NCBI GenBank assembly: GCA_036268355.1
Contig: DATAUG010000036.1
Location: forward strand, 154,967-218,966
Direction of reading: 5' to 3'
DNA: 64,000 nucleotides
DNA from: DASQPJ01 sp036268355
GTDB lineage: Bacteria > Actinomycetota > Actinomycetes > Sporichthyales > Sporichthyaceae
A program made the position numbers and the translations under genes. The notes under the pieces were generated by a model, which was given only the letters and a program-made list of their open reading frames with translations, searched no databases and was not told the origin of the DNA. Shown here piece after piece: positions 43,517-52,568 of the stretch. Each line of letters starts with the position of its first letter. The first letter of the stretch is position 1.

Positions 43517-44566
43517 ATGGGGGACTCGGGGCGCCGGGCACCGTCGACCGGTCCGGAGTCCACCGGACCGGCCCGCTGGCGGGCTGCCCGGGATCGATCC
43601 GGGCCGCGCGGCCTGCGGGTGGTGGTCACCGGTTCGGACGGGCCGTTGACCAACGCGGTCGTCGAACGCCTGGGCGATCTGCCGGAGGTCGACGCGGTGC
43701 GCCTGGCCCAGACCCCGGAGGCCCGGACGGCGCGTCGGCTGCGGGATGCGGACGTGCTCGTCCACGTGGCGCTGACGTTGGACTCGAGCCTGAGCCCGAC
43801 GGCCGTTCGGGACGTCGCGCGCATCCTCGAGGCCGGGGCCGGTGTCCCGCGGTTCGTGCTGGTCAGCAGTGCGATGGCGTACGGGGCGGACCCGGGCAAC
43901 GAGCTGCCGCTGGACGAGGACACGCCGTTGCGCGCGGCCGACGACGGCGGTCTGGTGGCGGGTCTGCTGGACATCGAGCGGCAAGCCGCGGCGGCTCGTC
44001 CGGAGGGTCGGACCGTACTGCGCCCGGCCATGCTGGTCGGGCGGGGCGCCGACAACGTGTTCGCCCGGCACTTCTCCGCCCCGCGGCTGCTCCAGTTGCA
44101 GGGCACGCGGCCCGCGTGGCAGTTCTGCCACGTCGACGACCTGATCGAGGCGATCGGGTTCGCGGTCACCGGGCGGGTCGTCGGCGTGGTCACGGTCGGC
44201 TGCGAGGGCTGGCTGGAGCAGGAGACGGTCGAGGTGATCGCCGGGATGCGGCGGCTGGTGCTGCCCGCGGCGTTGGCGTTCGGCACCGCGGAGCGGCTGC
44301 ATCGCGTCGGGGTGAGTCCGGCGCCGGCGAGCGAGCTGCGTTACGTCTCCTATCCGTGGGTCGTGCCGTGCACCCGACTGCTCGCCGCCGGCTGGCGGCC
44401 CGCGTACGACAATGCGTCGGCACTGGCCGTCCTGCTCGCCGACATGGGAGCGGCCGGGGGCCGTCGCGGGCTTCGGGAGGCACCGCTGAGCGCCGCGGGC
44501 GCCGCGATGGCCATGGTCGGCACCGCGGCACTGCTGCGACAGGCCCGTAGGCGCCGCCGGGGTTGA
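43517..44566 (+). CDS. NAD-dependent epimerase/dehydratase-like protein
   Basis: 349-residue extended SDR protein. Rossmann start LRVVVTGSDGPLTNAVVERL, VLVHVALTLD, VLVSSAMAYG, LRPAMLVGRG and FCHVDDLIEAI are typical. The catalytic YxxxK is not evident: the expected region reads VAGLLDIERQAAAA, so the enzyme may be non-catalytic or divergent. The C-terminus is basic (LLRQARRRRRG). A copy of its 3' end follows the stop. Confidence 0.82.
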   Translation: MGDSGRRAPSTGPESTGPARWRAARDRSGPRGLRVVVTGSDGPLTNAVVERLGDLPEVDAVRLAQTPEARTARRLRDADVLVHVALTLDSSLSPTAVRDVARILEAGAGVPRFVLVSSAMAYGADPGNELPLDEDTPLRAADDGGLVAGLLDIERQAAAARPEGRTVLRPAMLVGRGADNVFARHFSAPRLLQLQGTRPAWQFCHVDDLIEAIGFAVTGRVVGVVTVGCEGWLEQETVEVIAGMRRLVLPAALAFGTAERLHRVGVSPAPASELRYVSYPWVVPCTRLLAAGWRPAYDNASALAVLLADMGAAGGRRGLREAPLSAAGAAMAMVGTAALLRQARRRRRG

Positions 44567-44612
44567 CGCACCGGACAGCAAGGGCGCGGCGCCGTAGGGC
44601 TGGAGCAGCCGA

Positions 44613-44655
44613 CGGCACTGCTGCGACAGGCCCGCCGGCGCAGACGCGGCTGAAC
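44613..44655 (+). repeat. Duplicated 3' tail of the epimerase gene
   Basis: 44613-44634 is identical to 44526-44547 inside the epimerase gene (22 bases). It would encode TALLRQARRRRRG and a stop, the same C-terminus. It lies in the short gap before moaE. Confidence 0.8.
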
Positions 44656-44671
44656 AGCTCACAATGGCGGG

Positions 44672-45103
44672 GTGGTCGATGCAGATGTGATCCGCCTGAT
44701 CGAGATTCGCGACGTGGCTCTGTCGCCGACGCAGATCCTGGCCGCCGTGGACGACCCGGGCGCCGGTGGCACCACGTTGTTCGTGGGCACGGTCCGGGAC
44801 CACGACGGCGGTCGCGACGTGAAGGACCTCAGCTACAGCGCCCACCCCAGTGCTGTCGAGGTGATGCGGTCGGTGGCCGAGGCAGTGGTCGCCGAGCACG
44901 ACGTGGTCGCGCTGGCCGCTGTGCACCGGGTCGGCGACCTGGCCATCGGGGACATTGCCGTGGTCGTCGCCGTTTCCTGCGGGCACCGCGGCGAGGCCTT
45001 CGTGGCCTGTCGGGCGCTGATCGACCGGATCAAGGCGCAAGTCCCGATCTGGAAGCACCAGATGTTCGTCGACGGCAGTTCCGAATGGGTAGGGACGCCC
45101 TGA
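44672..45103 (+). CDS. moaE: Molybdopterin synthase catalytic subunit MoaE
   Basis: 143-residue large subunit of molybdopterin synthase. It shows GGTTLFVGTVRDHDGGRDVK, LSYSAHPSAVEVMRSVAE, VHRVGDLAIGDIAVVVAVS and KAQVPIWKHQMFVDGSSEW with the conserved catalytic Lys. It acts with MoaD, which would be activated by a MoeB/MoeZ-type enzyme. GTG start at 44672. Thirty bases separate it from the Lon-like gene, so one transcript is likely. Confidence 0.93.
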   Translation: MVDADVIRLIEIRDVALSPTQILAAVDDPGAGGTTLFVGTVRDHDGGRDVKDLSYSAHPSAVEVMRSVAEAVVAEHDVVALAAVHRVGDLAIGDIAVVVAVSCGHRGEAFVACRALIDRIKAQVPIWKHQMFVDGSSEWVGTP

Positions 45104-45133
45104 CTGCCCCGGGGCTCACGTAAGGTCGCCTAC

Positions 45134-46213
45134 GTGCTGAAGCGGGTCAACTGGAGTTCGCCGCGGACAATCTCCTTGACCGTCGCGAGCGTGCTGCTGG
45201 CGGTGTTGGCAGGCTTTTTGCTGTTGCTGCCGGTGCCCTACGCCCGCCTGGCTCCGGGGCCCGCGACCGACACCTTGGGCGAGTCCAACGGCAAACCGCT
45301 GATCGTGATCAGCGGCCACGACGCCTACCCGCCCACCGGGCACCTCGACATGACCACCGTCTCGATCACCAATCCGGACCACCGGATGACCCTGATCGAG
45401 GCGCTGTCCGGCTGGTTCTCCTCCGGGGTCGCAGTGGTGCCCAAGGAGACCGTCTACGACACCTCCAAGTCCGCCGCGCAGATCGACGCGGAGAACACCC
45501 AGGAGATGGAGCTGTCGCAGAAGCACGCCACCGCGGCGGCCCTGCTGGCCCTGCACATCCCGGGCGTGATCTCCCACGTCGTGGTGTCCGCGTTGACCTC
45601 GGGCACCCCGGCCTACGGCAAGCTGATGGTCGCCGACGAGATCGAGAAGATCGACGGCAAGGTCGTGAACACCCCGCAGGACGTGGTCGACGACGTGCGC
45701 GTGCACAAGCCCGGCGAGCAGGTCACGTTCCTGGTGAAGCGGAAGGACTCGACCGGCAACGAGCAGGAGCTCACCGAGGTCGTGACGACCGCGAAGAACC
45801 CCGGCGACCCGAAGCTGCCGTACGTCGGGATCAGCCCGGACCGCGACTACACCTTCCCGTTCCAGGTGAAGATCGAACTGGACAACGTCGGCGGCCCGAG
45901 CGCCGGGATGATGTTCGCGCTGGGCATCATCGAACGGCTCACCCAGGGCGGGATCACCGGCGGGAAGACCATCGCCGGAACGGGAACGATCACCGACGAC
46001 GGTGTCGTCGGCAAGATCGGTGGCATCCAGATGAAGATCCTCGGCGCCAAGCGGGCCGGCGCAACCGTGTTCCTCGTCCCGGCCGACAACTGCCGCGACG
46101 CTGTGCAGGGCCCGCCGAAGGGGATCGAACTGGTCCGCGTCGACAAGCTGTCGACCGCGCTGTCGGCGTTGCAGGCGATCCGCACCGGGCAGGGCACCGT
46201 CCCGCACTGCTGA
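45134..46213 (+). CDS. Lon-like protease with PDZ domain (YlbL family)
   Basis: 359-residue membrane-anchored protease. One N-terminal TM (TVASVLLAVLAGFLLLLPV), a PDZ domain (GKLMVADEIEKIDGKVVNTP), then a Lon-type proteolytic domain with the nucleophile Ser256 in GGPSAGMMFALG and Lys301 in GGIQMKILGAKRAGA. No AAA+ domain. Paired with UPF0182 downstream, as in other actinobacteria. Confidence 0.92.
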   Translation: MLKRVNWSSPRTISLTVASVLLAVLAGFLLLLPVPYARLAPGPATDTLGESNGKPLIVISGHDAYPPTGHLDMTTVSITNPDHRMTLIEALSGWFSSGVAVVPKETVYDTSKSAAQIDAENTQEMELSQKHATAAALLALHIPGVISHVVVSALTSGTPAYGKLMVADEIEKIDGKVVNTPQDVVDDVRVHKPGEQVTFLVKRKDSTGNEQELTEVVTTAKNPGDPKLPYVGISPDRDYTFPFQVKIELDNVGGPSAGMMFALGIIERLTQGGITGGKTIAGTGTITDDGVVGKIGGIQMKILGAKRAGATVFLVPADNCRDAVQGPPKGIELVRVDKLSTALSALQAIRTGQGTVPHC

Positions 46214-46343
46214 CCTGCCGAAGCCGGCCATGGCCGAGGTAGGCGGAGCCTTGAACTGGTGATCATCTTGGCGTGGCACGCCGCTCGGTAAGTTGATCCG
46301 TTGTGACGGCTGAAGGCGGGGGCTTATTCGGCGTGGCGGAAAC

Positions 46344-49300
46344 ATGAGTTTCCAGCGGCCGAGTGGGCCGACGCCGCCGCCTGGCCGACGGCCGTTCCAG
46401 CCCAACGCCCGGCGTCGTCCCCGGATCCTGATCCCGGTGTTGGCCGTCCTGGCCGGCCTGGTTGCGCTGTTCTTCGTGCTCGCCGACTTCATCACCGACC
46501 TGTGGTGGTACGGCGCGGTCGATTTCTCCGAAGTCTTCACGACCCGGCTGACCACGCGCCTGGTGCTGTTCGTGGTGTTCGGGATCACGATGGCGTTGGT
46601 CGTTTCCATCAACGTGGTCATCGCCTATCGGCTCCGGCCGAACCTGCGCGGGATGTCGCAGGAGCAGCAGAACCTGGACCGGTACCGGGTCGGCCTGGAC
46701 CCGTACAAGGTGCCGATGATGGTGCTGGCTGCCACGCTGCTGGCGATCCTCTCGGGAGCGTCGGCGTCGGGGGAGTGGCGCACCTGGTTGCTGTGGCGCA
46801 ACGGCACCCGGTTCGGGGCGACGGACCCTCAGTTCCACAAGGACGTCTCGTTCTACATGTTCAGCTACCCCTGGTGGCGCTTCCTGCTGGGCTTCGGGTT
46901 CGCCGTTGTGGTGGTCTCGCTGTTGGCCACGGCGCTGACGCACTACCTCTACGGCGGACTGCGACTGCAGACCCCCGGGCAGAAGTCGACCTCGGCCGCG
47001 CAGGCTCATATTTCCGTGTTGCTGGGTCTGTTCGTTCTGCTGAAGGCCATCGCCTACTGGCTCGACCGCTACGGCCTGGCGGTCAGCGGCGGCGGCTTCG
47101 ACGCGGTGAGCGGCTGGACCGGCCTGCGTTATCGCGACGTCAACGCACTGCTGCCGGCGAAGGAAATCCTGTGCGCGATCGCGGCGATCTGCGCGGTGCT
47201 GTTCTTCGCCAACGTGTGGCGGCGGACCTGGTTGCTGCCGGGCATCGGCTTCGGCCTGCTGGTGCTCTCGGCCCTGCTGATCGGGGCGGCCTACCCGGCG
47301 ATCGTGCAGCAGTTTCAGGTCCGTCCCTCGGAGTCCAGCCGCGAGGCCCCGTACATCGGCCGCAACATCACCGCGACCCGGGACGCCTACGGCCTGACCA
47401 ACGCGCAGGTCGCCAAGTCCTACGACGCCACGACCACCGTGCAACCGGGCCAACTGCGGGCCGACGCGAACACCACCGCGAGCATCCGACTGCTGGACCC
47501 GAACATCGTCTCCCCGACTTTCGAGGCGGAGCAGCAGATCCGCCGCTTCTACAGCTTCCCCGAGATCCTGCGCATCGACCGTTACCCCATCGACGGTCGC
47601 AGCCAGGACGTCGTGGTGGCGGCCCGCGAGTTGAACCTCGCCTCGGTGCCGCAGCGCAACTGGATCAACGACCATTTCCTGTACACCCACGGATACGGTC
47701 TGGTGGCGGCCCGGGGCAACACCGTGGAGCCGGACGGCTCGCCCAGCTACGTCTCCAAGGACATCCCGCCGGTTGGGCAGTTGCCCCAGGACCAACCACG
47801 GATCTACTTCGGTGAGGAGTCGCCGGACTACTCGATCGTGGGGGCCAAGAACGGAGCGCCGCCGCGGGAGTTCGACCGCGAGGATCCCTCGCAGGCCAAC
47901 GGCCAGATCTCCAACACCTATTCCGGTCCCGGGGTCGGCGTCGGGTCGTTGTGGCGTCGACTGCTGTACGCCGTGAAGTTCCGGGAGCAGAAGATCCTGC
48001 TGTCCTCGGAGATCAACCCTGCCTCGAAGGTTCTCTACATCCGCAATCCGAGGTCGCGGGTGGCCCGGGTCGCCCCGTGGCTGACGTTGGACTCCGACCC
48101 GTATCCGGCCGCGATCGACGGTCGGATCCAGTGGATCATCGACGGCTACACGACCAGTGCGAACTACCCGTACTCGAGTCGCACCACGCTGGGCCACGCC
48201 ACCCAGACCGCGGTCACCGCCGAGGGCGGTCGGGTGATCGCGCCCCGCGACGAGGTCAACTACATCCGCAACTCGGTGAAGGCGACCGTCGACGCCTACA
48301 CCGGCGAGGTCAAGCTCTACACCTGGGACGAGACCGACCCGGTGCTGATGACCTGGAAGAAGGCGTTCCCGGGCACCGTGCTCGACAAGGGCGTGATCCC
48401 GAAGGACCTGATGGATCACTTCCGGTACCCGGAGGACTACTTCAAGGTCCAGCGTGAACTCCTGGCCCGCTATCACGTCACCGACCCGAAGGCCTTCTAC
48501 ACCAAGGCCGACTTCTGGCAGGTGCCGCTGGACCCGACCGGTGCCGACGTGAGCGGCATCGCCTCGGGCGCCGAGTCCGACCCACAGCCGCCGTACTACC
48601 TGACGTTGAAGATGCCCTCGCAGGACGCGGCGACGTTCTCGTTGACCACCACGTTCGAACCGTTGGGCAGGGGCCAGTTGGCCGCCTTCATGGCGGTCGA
48701 TGCCGAGCCCGGGCCGGACTACGGCACGATCCGGGTCCTCCCGCTGTCGCCGAGCATCAACGTGCCCGGCCCCCGGCTGGTGCAGAACAACATCATTTCC
48801 GACCCGATCGTCAGCAGCGCCGTGCTCCAGTACCGCGGCAACAAGGTGCGGCCCGGCAACCTCTTGACGCTGCCGGTGGGCGGCGGACTGCTGTACGTCG
48901 AGCCGCTCTACGTCCAGCCTTCGTCGGGCACCAGCTATCCGTTGCTGCGTCAGGTGATCGTTTCGTTCGGCAACAACGTCGCGATCGGCGACGACCTGAA
49001 GTCCGCGTTGGACAAGTTGTTCGGCGGCGCCTCCGGTTCGGGCGTCCCCGGCTCGCCGTCGCAGCAGCAGCCGACCGCCGGACCGCCGCCGCCTGACGGG
49101 TCGTCAGCCGGCGGAGCCGCCGCTGTGGCGGCCGCCATCTCGGATGCCGAGCAGGCCTTCCAGGACGGTCGCGACGCATTGGCCAAGGGCGACTTCACGG
49201 CCTACGGCAAGGCGCAGGACCGGCTCGACGCGGACCTCAAGAAGGCCGCCGAGGCCGAGGCCGCCAAGCCCACGGCCAAACCGGCCGCCACGTTCGGGCC

Positions 49301-49352
49301 GACGCCGGCACCGACCTCGACACCCACGCCCAAGGCCACCTCGCCACCCTGA
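46344..49352 (+). CDS. UPF0182 family membrane protein
   Basis: 1002-residue integral membrane protein. Seven TM helices occupy the first ~320 residues (LIPVLAVLAGLVALFFVLAD onward), followed by a large extracytoplasmic domain with NYIRNSVKATVDAYTGEVKL and an acidic/Pro-Ala C-terminal tail (from about residue 900) of low complexity. Conserved across actinobacteria; function unknown. It follows the Lon-like gene with a 130-base gap. Confidence 0.93.
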   Translation: MSFQRPSGPTPPPGRRPFQPNARRRPRILIPVLAVLAGLVALFFVLADFITDLWWYGAVDFSEVFTTRLTTRLVLFVVFGITMALVVSINVVIAYRLRPNLRGMSQEQQNLDRYRVGLDPYKVPMMVLAATLLAILSGASASGEWRTWLLWRNGTRFGATDPQFHKDVSFYMFSYPWWRFLLGFGFAVVVVSLLATALTHYLYGGLRLQTPGQKSTSAAQAHISVLLGLFVLLKAIAYWLDRYGLAVSGGGFDAVSGWTGLRYRDVNALLPAKEILCAIAAICAVLFFANVWRRTWLLPGIGFGLLVLSALLIGAAYPAIVQQFQVRPSESSREAPYIGRNITATRDAYGLTNAQVAKSYDATTTVQPGQLRADANTTASIRLLDPNIVSPTFEAEQQIRRFYSFPEILRIDRYPIDGRSQDVVVAARELNLASVPQRNWINDHFLYTHGYGLVAARGNTVEPDGSPSYVSKDIPPVGQLPQDQPRIYFGEESPDYSIVGAKNGAPPREFDREDPSQANGQISNTYSGPGVGVGSLWRRLLYAVKFREQKILLSSEINPASKVLYIRNPRSRVARVAPWLTLDSDPYPAAIDGRIQWIIDGYTTSANYPYSSRTTLGHATQTAVTAEGGRVIAPRDEVNYIRNSVKATVDAYTGEVKLYTWDETDPVLMTWKKAFPGTVLDKGVIPKDLMDHFRYPEDYFKVQRELLARYHVTDPKAFYTKADFWQVPLDPTGADVSGIASGAESDPQPPYYLTLKMPSQDAATFSLTTTFEPLGRGQLAAFMAVDAEPGPDYGTIRVLPLSPSINVPGPRLVQNNIISDPIVSSAVLQYRGNKVRPGNLLTLPVGGGLLYVEPLYVQPSSGTSYPLLRQVIVSFGNNVAIGDDLKSALDKLFGGASGSGVPGSPSQQQPTAGPPPPDGSSAGGAAAVAAAISDAEQAFQDGRDALAKGDFTAYGKAQDRLDADLKKAAEAEAAKPTAKPAATFGPTPAPTSTPTPKATSPP

Positions 49353-49428
49353 TCGGACCCGGGTGGGACCCTTCCGGCAAACCCGGTTGTCGACCACCGT
49401 CCACCTCGCGGTATCCTTCTACTACCGA

Positions 49429-49502
49429 CGCGGGGTGGAGCAGCTCGGTAGCTCGCTGGGCTCATAACCCAGAGGTCACAGGTTCAAATCCTGTCCCCGC
49501 TA
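49429..49502 (+). tRNA. tRNA-Met(CAT), initiator type
   Basis: 74 bases with the cloverleaf acceptor stem CGCGGGG/CCCCGC, D-loop with CAGCTCGGTAGCTC, anticodon CAT in GGGCTCATAACCC, and T-arm GGTTCAAATCC. The first pair is C1-U72 (mismatch) and three G-C pairs lie under the anticodon, both hallmarks of the initiator. CCA is not encoded. It marks the right end of the conserved block. Confidence 0.95.
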
Positions 49503-49525
49503 CAAAGGCAGAACAGCAGGCCACA

Positions 49526-49560
49526 GGCCCGGGACGTCCAGACGTCCCGGGCCTTCCCGC
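49526..49560 (+). terminator. Terminator-like hairpin after tRNA-Met
   Basis: GGCCCGGGACGTC (49526-49538) pairs perfectly with GACGTCCCGGGCC (49541-49553), followed by TTCCCGCTT. It lies 24 bases after the tRNA and is well placed to end its transcript, though the U-tract is poor. Confidence 0.7.
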
Positions 49561-49935
49561 TTCCCGGGGCCCCGACACGCCGGGTTTGCACCCGGATTTG
49601 CACCCGAACCTCGGGTGCGGACGCCGACAAATCCCCCTGCGCAGCCCTACGAGATGCGGCGGGACGCGGTGAGACGGGGCGACATCGCTGGGCCCAGCGA
49701 CCGCCGTGAAAGGGGGTAGCCGCCATCTGGTTGGACGCGCTGACGCCGACTGCCGGTCCTGGTCAGGGAGCCTTCCCGGGCCGCTCGGGAGTCCTTGATC
49801 AGCAACATCGGGTGAAGTTCGTTCGTGGGCGACACTGCGAACCCAAACCAGTCGTAAGGCGCTGGCTTGCCGTGCGCGGCCGGGTCGGAACGGCGCGATC
49901 AGTAGTTCGACGCGGACGCGGACAGGGCTGCCCGG
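49561..49935. other. Non-coding stretch after tRNA-Met
   Basis: No convincing gene. It includes a small perfect hairpin, GCACCCGA/TCGGGTGC (49600-49618). No integrase and no second copy of the tRNA 3' end were found in the window, so an integration event at this tRNA is not shown. Confidence 0.5.
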
Positions 49936-50390
49936 TCATGCGTCGTCGGTGGCCTCGTCGGTGAACAGGAGCTGCTGCACCTTGGCGGTGGCGCGGCAAC
50001 GATGGCCGTCGACGGTGGTGAATGCCTGCATCGCCGGTATGAGCCCGTCGTCGGGCACCGGGCCGTAGCGCAGTTCGAGGCGGTGACCGGTGAACCGGTT
50101 GTGCACCTGCGGGTTGTTGAACCGATCATCCCACTCCGGTACTGACCGGGTGGAAGTGCCCGCGCGTCTCCGTACCAGCTCTCTCCGGGCGCGGTGATGC
50201 GCACTGCGTAGATCATCGACGGGGCGCGGCGGACCTTTCCGTTGTGCTTGCTATTGGCCATCTGACTCACCCGCTGCACACTCACGCCGCCGAGTTGCTC
50301 GGCGATTGCCCTGGCGGGCACGTTTGCGGTCCGCTGCGCCTTGACGGCGGCATCGACGATGGCGCGCTCCCGCGGAGTGAGTGCCTTCAT
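49936..50390 (-). pseudogene. Frameshifted small HTH protein
   Basis: ATG 50390 has a perfect AGGAGGTG ribosome site. The first half reads MKALTPRERAIVDAAVKAQ and a helix-turn-helix-like AIAEQLGGVSVQRVSQMANS, then a MIYAVRITAPGESWYGDA region. Near 50150-50165 the frame breaks; the continuation EWDDRFNNPQVHNRFTGH, then LELRYGPVPDDGLIPAMQAF, lies in another frame to the stop at 49936. I recognise no family; a small mobile-element or plasmid-type regulator is a guess. Confidence 0.55.
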
Positions 50391-50436
50391 CACCTCCTGG
50401 TGCTCGTGTCCCCGGCGGGTCCGCCAGACGGGATCG

Positions 50437-51530
50437 ATGAAGTACAAGTTGGAGTTCCTTGCCGCCTACGACGCGGCGGCCGAGGGTGAGAGGGGCGCGC
50501 TGTTGTGCCGGGAGGGCCTGTACTCCAGCCACGTCGTGGACTGGCGCCGGGTGCGCGACGCCGGCGCCCTGGCGGGGTTGTCGGCACCGCGCGGGCGACT
50601 GCAACGCGACCCGGCCCAACAGCAGATCGCCAAGTTGGAGAAGGAAAAAGCGCGCCTGGAGCAGGAGTTGGCGAAGGCCCGCTTCGTGGTGGAGGTCCAG
50701 GCAAACTGCACGCGCCCTTGGAGACCATCTCCGAGAGCACCGAGCCGGAGGGCGGGTCGAGCAGATGAGCCAGGCCGCGGTCGCGGAGCTGGCCCCGGTC
50801 ATCGGGGTGCGGGCCGCCTGCCGTGTGGTGGGCCTGCCGCAGGCCGGTTGTTACCGCCGGAACCGGCAAAGCCCACCACCACCGTGACCGGCGCCGGTCG
50901 CGCACCGGGAACGGCACCAGCCGCGGGCGCTGACCGAGGACGAGCAGCGGGCGATCCTGGCCGAGTTGCACTCTGCGCGGTTCGTGGACCTGGCCCGGGC
51001 CGAGGTGTGGGCGATCCTGCTCGACGAGGGCCGCTACCTGGGGTCGATCTCCACCTTCTACCGGCTGCTGCGTGCCGCCGGGGCAGTCCGCGAGCGGCGT
51101 CGGCAGGCCACGCACCCGGCAGCGTTAAAACCGGAACTGGTCGCGGCCGCGCCGAACGAGGTGTGGTCGTGGGACATAACCAAGTTGCGCGGCCCGGCTA
51201 AGTGGGCCTGGTACCACCTCTACGTGATTCTCGACATCTACTCCCGTTACGCGGTCGGGTGGATGATCGCGGACCGCGAAAGCGCGGGGCTCGCCGAGGT
51301 GATGATCCGTCAGACCTGCGCCAAACAGGGCATCGGCCGTGAGCAGTCGACCATCCACGCAGACCGCGGTTCGTCGATGACCTCCAAACCGGTCGCGTTC
51401 CTGCTCGCCGACCTCGGCGTCACCCAGTCACATTCCCGCCCGCACGTCTCCGACGACAACCCGTTCAGCGAGGCCCAGTTCAAGACCTTGAAGTACCGGC
51501 CCGACTTCCCCGAGCGCTTCGACTCGGGGT
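50437..51530 (+). mobile_element. Broken IS3-family insertion sequence (orfA/orfB remnants)
   Basis: orfA-like KYKLEFLAAYDAAAEGERG and a coiled-coil IAKLEKEKARLEQELAKARF are followed, after a one-base shift, by KLHAPLETISES. orfB-like AAVAELAPVIGVRAACRVVG breaks near 50880, resumes as RALTEDEQRAILAELHSA and shows the DDE set: Asp in WSWDITKLRG, Asp in STIHADRGSSM, Glu in NPFSEAQFKTLKY. The typical RRPDF-type end is lost after PDFPERFDS, where the frame turns to unrelated sequence. With two shifts and no clear ends this copy is dead. No terminal inverted repeats were found. Confidence 0.85.
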
Positions 51531-51563
51531 CTCGGCGGCAGGGCCGCCCGCGGCGGAGCGCTT

Positions 51564-51638
51564 TCAGTCGCCGCAGGTGCACTTGATCTCCACACGCGCA
51601 CGGGTTGCACGAGCACTGTTGGTGGGCTCGGTCGTCAT
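51564..51638 (-). CDS. Short ORF ending in a CTCGD motif, possibly truncated
   Basis: 24-codon ORF with a ribosome site GGGGGTGA six bases before ATG 51638: MTTEPTNSARATRARVEI, then KCTCGD and stop. It abuts the end of the IS3 remnant, so the original gene may have been cut. CTCGD recalls the Cys-rich cores of small metal-binding proteins, but two Cys are too few to claim a function. Confidence 0.35.
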   Translation of the reverse strand: MTTEPTNSARATRARVEIKCTCGD

Positions 51639-51795
51639 GTTCCGTTCACCCCCTACATGCCACCGGCGACGCGGGGTCATTTTTCAGGCGGCGCGGACAG
51701 CCGAGAGCACAACTGGTCAGGAGGAGGCAGCGCAGGGCGGGGTGCAAATGGGACTCCTTTCGATCGCAGTTACCGGGTTCGGTGTGGCCGGCGGT

Positions 51796-52287
51796 TCACC
51801 GGTGCCGGGTGCTCGGGTGGGCGGTCGGGACGAGGCCACCGTCCGGCCGGGTCCCGAGCCGTCCTGGGTGGGGCGTCGGCCCGAAGGTTGCGGTGGCGGG
51901 GCCCGGTTCGGACTGCAGCAGGGTCCACAGGGTGATGACCATGGCCAGTCCGAATTCGAACCAAAGGTGGCTGGTCTCCCGGGTGGGTGTGGTGGTTCCT
52001 TCGGCGATGTCGCGGACACTGACCACGGCGGTGAGCACCCCCGCCGCGGTCAGCAGTGGCAGCAGCGCCTCGGCGGCCCCGGGGCGGGTCGCCACGGTCA
52101 GCAGGCCGACCGATACGGCCAGTTGCCAACACGCCACATCAGCCCAGGGGTGGATGCAGCCGACCAGCTCGTGGCCGCCAGCCACGGCCTGCCTGACGGC
52201 GATGACGGCCAATGCCAGGCGCACCAGCCATGCCGGCCGTGCACTCCCGCCACGGGCACGGTGCGGAGTGTTCGGGTGGGGGGTCAC
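51796..52287 (-). CDS. Four-TM protein resembling anti-sigma C-terminal membrane domains
   Basis: 163-residue membrane protein with about four TM helices: LVRLALAVIAVRQAVAGG, ACWQLAVSVGLLTVAT, LLPLLTAAGVLTAVVSV and FGLAMVITLWTLL. The order HELVGCIHPWADVACWQLAV ... RPGAAEALLPLLTAAGVLT ... TRETSHLW matches the membrane half of actinobacterial zf-HC2 anti-sigma factors that sit in copper-related (YcnI/CopC) clusters. The GTG start overlaps the zinc-ribbon gene by four bases (GTGA). Confidence 0.55.
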   Translation of the reverse strand: MTPHPNTPHRARGGSARPAWLVRLALAVIAVRQAVAGGHELVGCIHPWADVACWQLAVSVGLLTVATRPGAAEALLPLLTAAGVLTAVVSVRDIAEGTTTPTRETSHLWFEFGLAMVITLWTLLQSEPGPATATFGPTPHPGRLGTRPDGGLVPTAHPSTRHR

Positions 52288-52568
52288 GACCCGACCTGTC
52301 CTGGTCGGTCCGCGGGCCGGACCGGGGAGGAACCAGGATGGAACAGGTCGCCACGCGGCGTGGGGGTCATCTCGTTCAGGCAGTTCGGGCACACCAGGAC
52401 CGCCTCGGCGAGCAACACGACCGGATGAGCCGGCCGTTGGGTCGCACACACCGGGCAACGACCCGGAGCCGCCGGTAGGCGCCTCCATGCTGCCCACCCG
52501 AAGCACGGCGCCGGGCACGGCCGGTGATCCGGTCCCAACGCGTTCGGATCATCCACGAGCACCCCCAC
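52284..52568 (-). CDS. Small Cys-rich zinc-binding protein
   Basis: About 94 residues with PCPAPCFGW, CPVCATQRP and CPNCLNEM, three CxxC-type knuckles that suggest a zinc-binding fold. The start is uncertain among GTG codons at 52568, 52562 and 52556. Translationally coupled (GTGA) to the four-TM protein, so the two may be the split cytoplasmic and membrane parts of an anti-sigma-like system. No sigma factor is adjacent. Confidence 0.5.
   Translation of the reverse strand: MGVLVDDPNALGPDHRPCPAPCFGWAAWRRLPAAPGRCPVCATQRPAHPVVLLAEAVLVCPNCLNEMTPTPRGDLFHPGSSPVRPADRPGQVGS

Noticed and set aside
43397..45058. Minus-strand frame of about 550 codons over epimerase and moaE
   Set aside because: Antisense to two recognisable genes and lacking any motif.
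46263..48476. Long minus-strand frame opposite UPF0182
   Set aside because: Shadow of a well-conserved plus-strand gene; no protein family features.
49429..49502. att site of an integrated element
   Set aside because: No integrase and no second copy of the tRNA 3' end was found in the window, so only suspicion remains.
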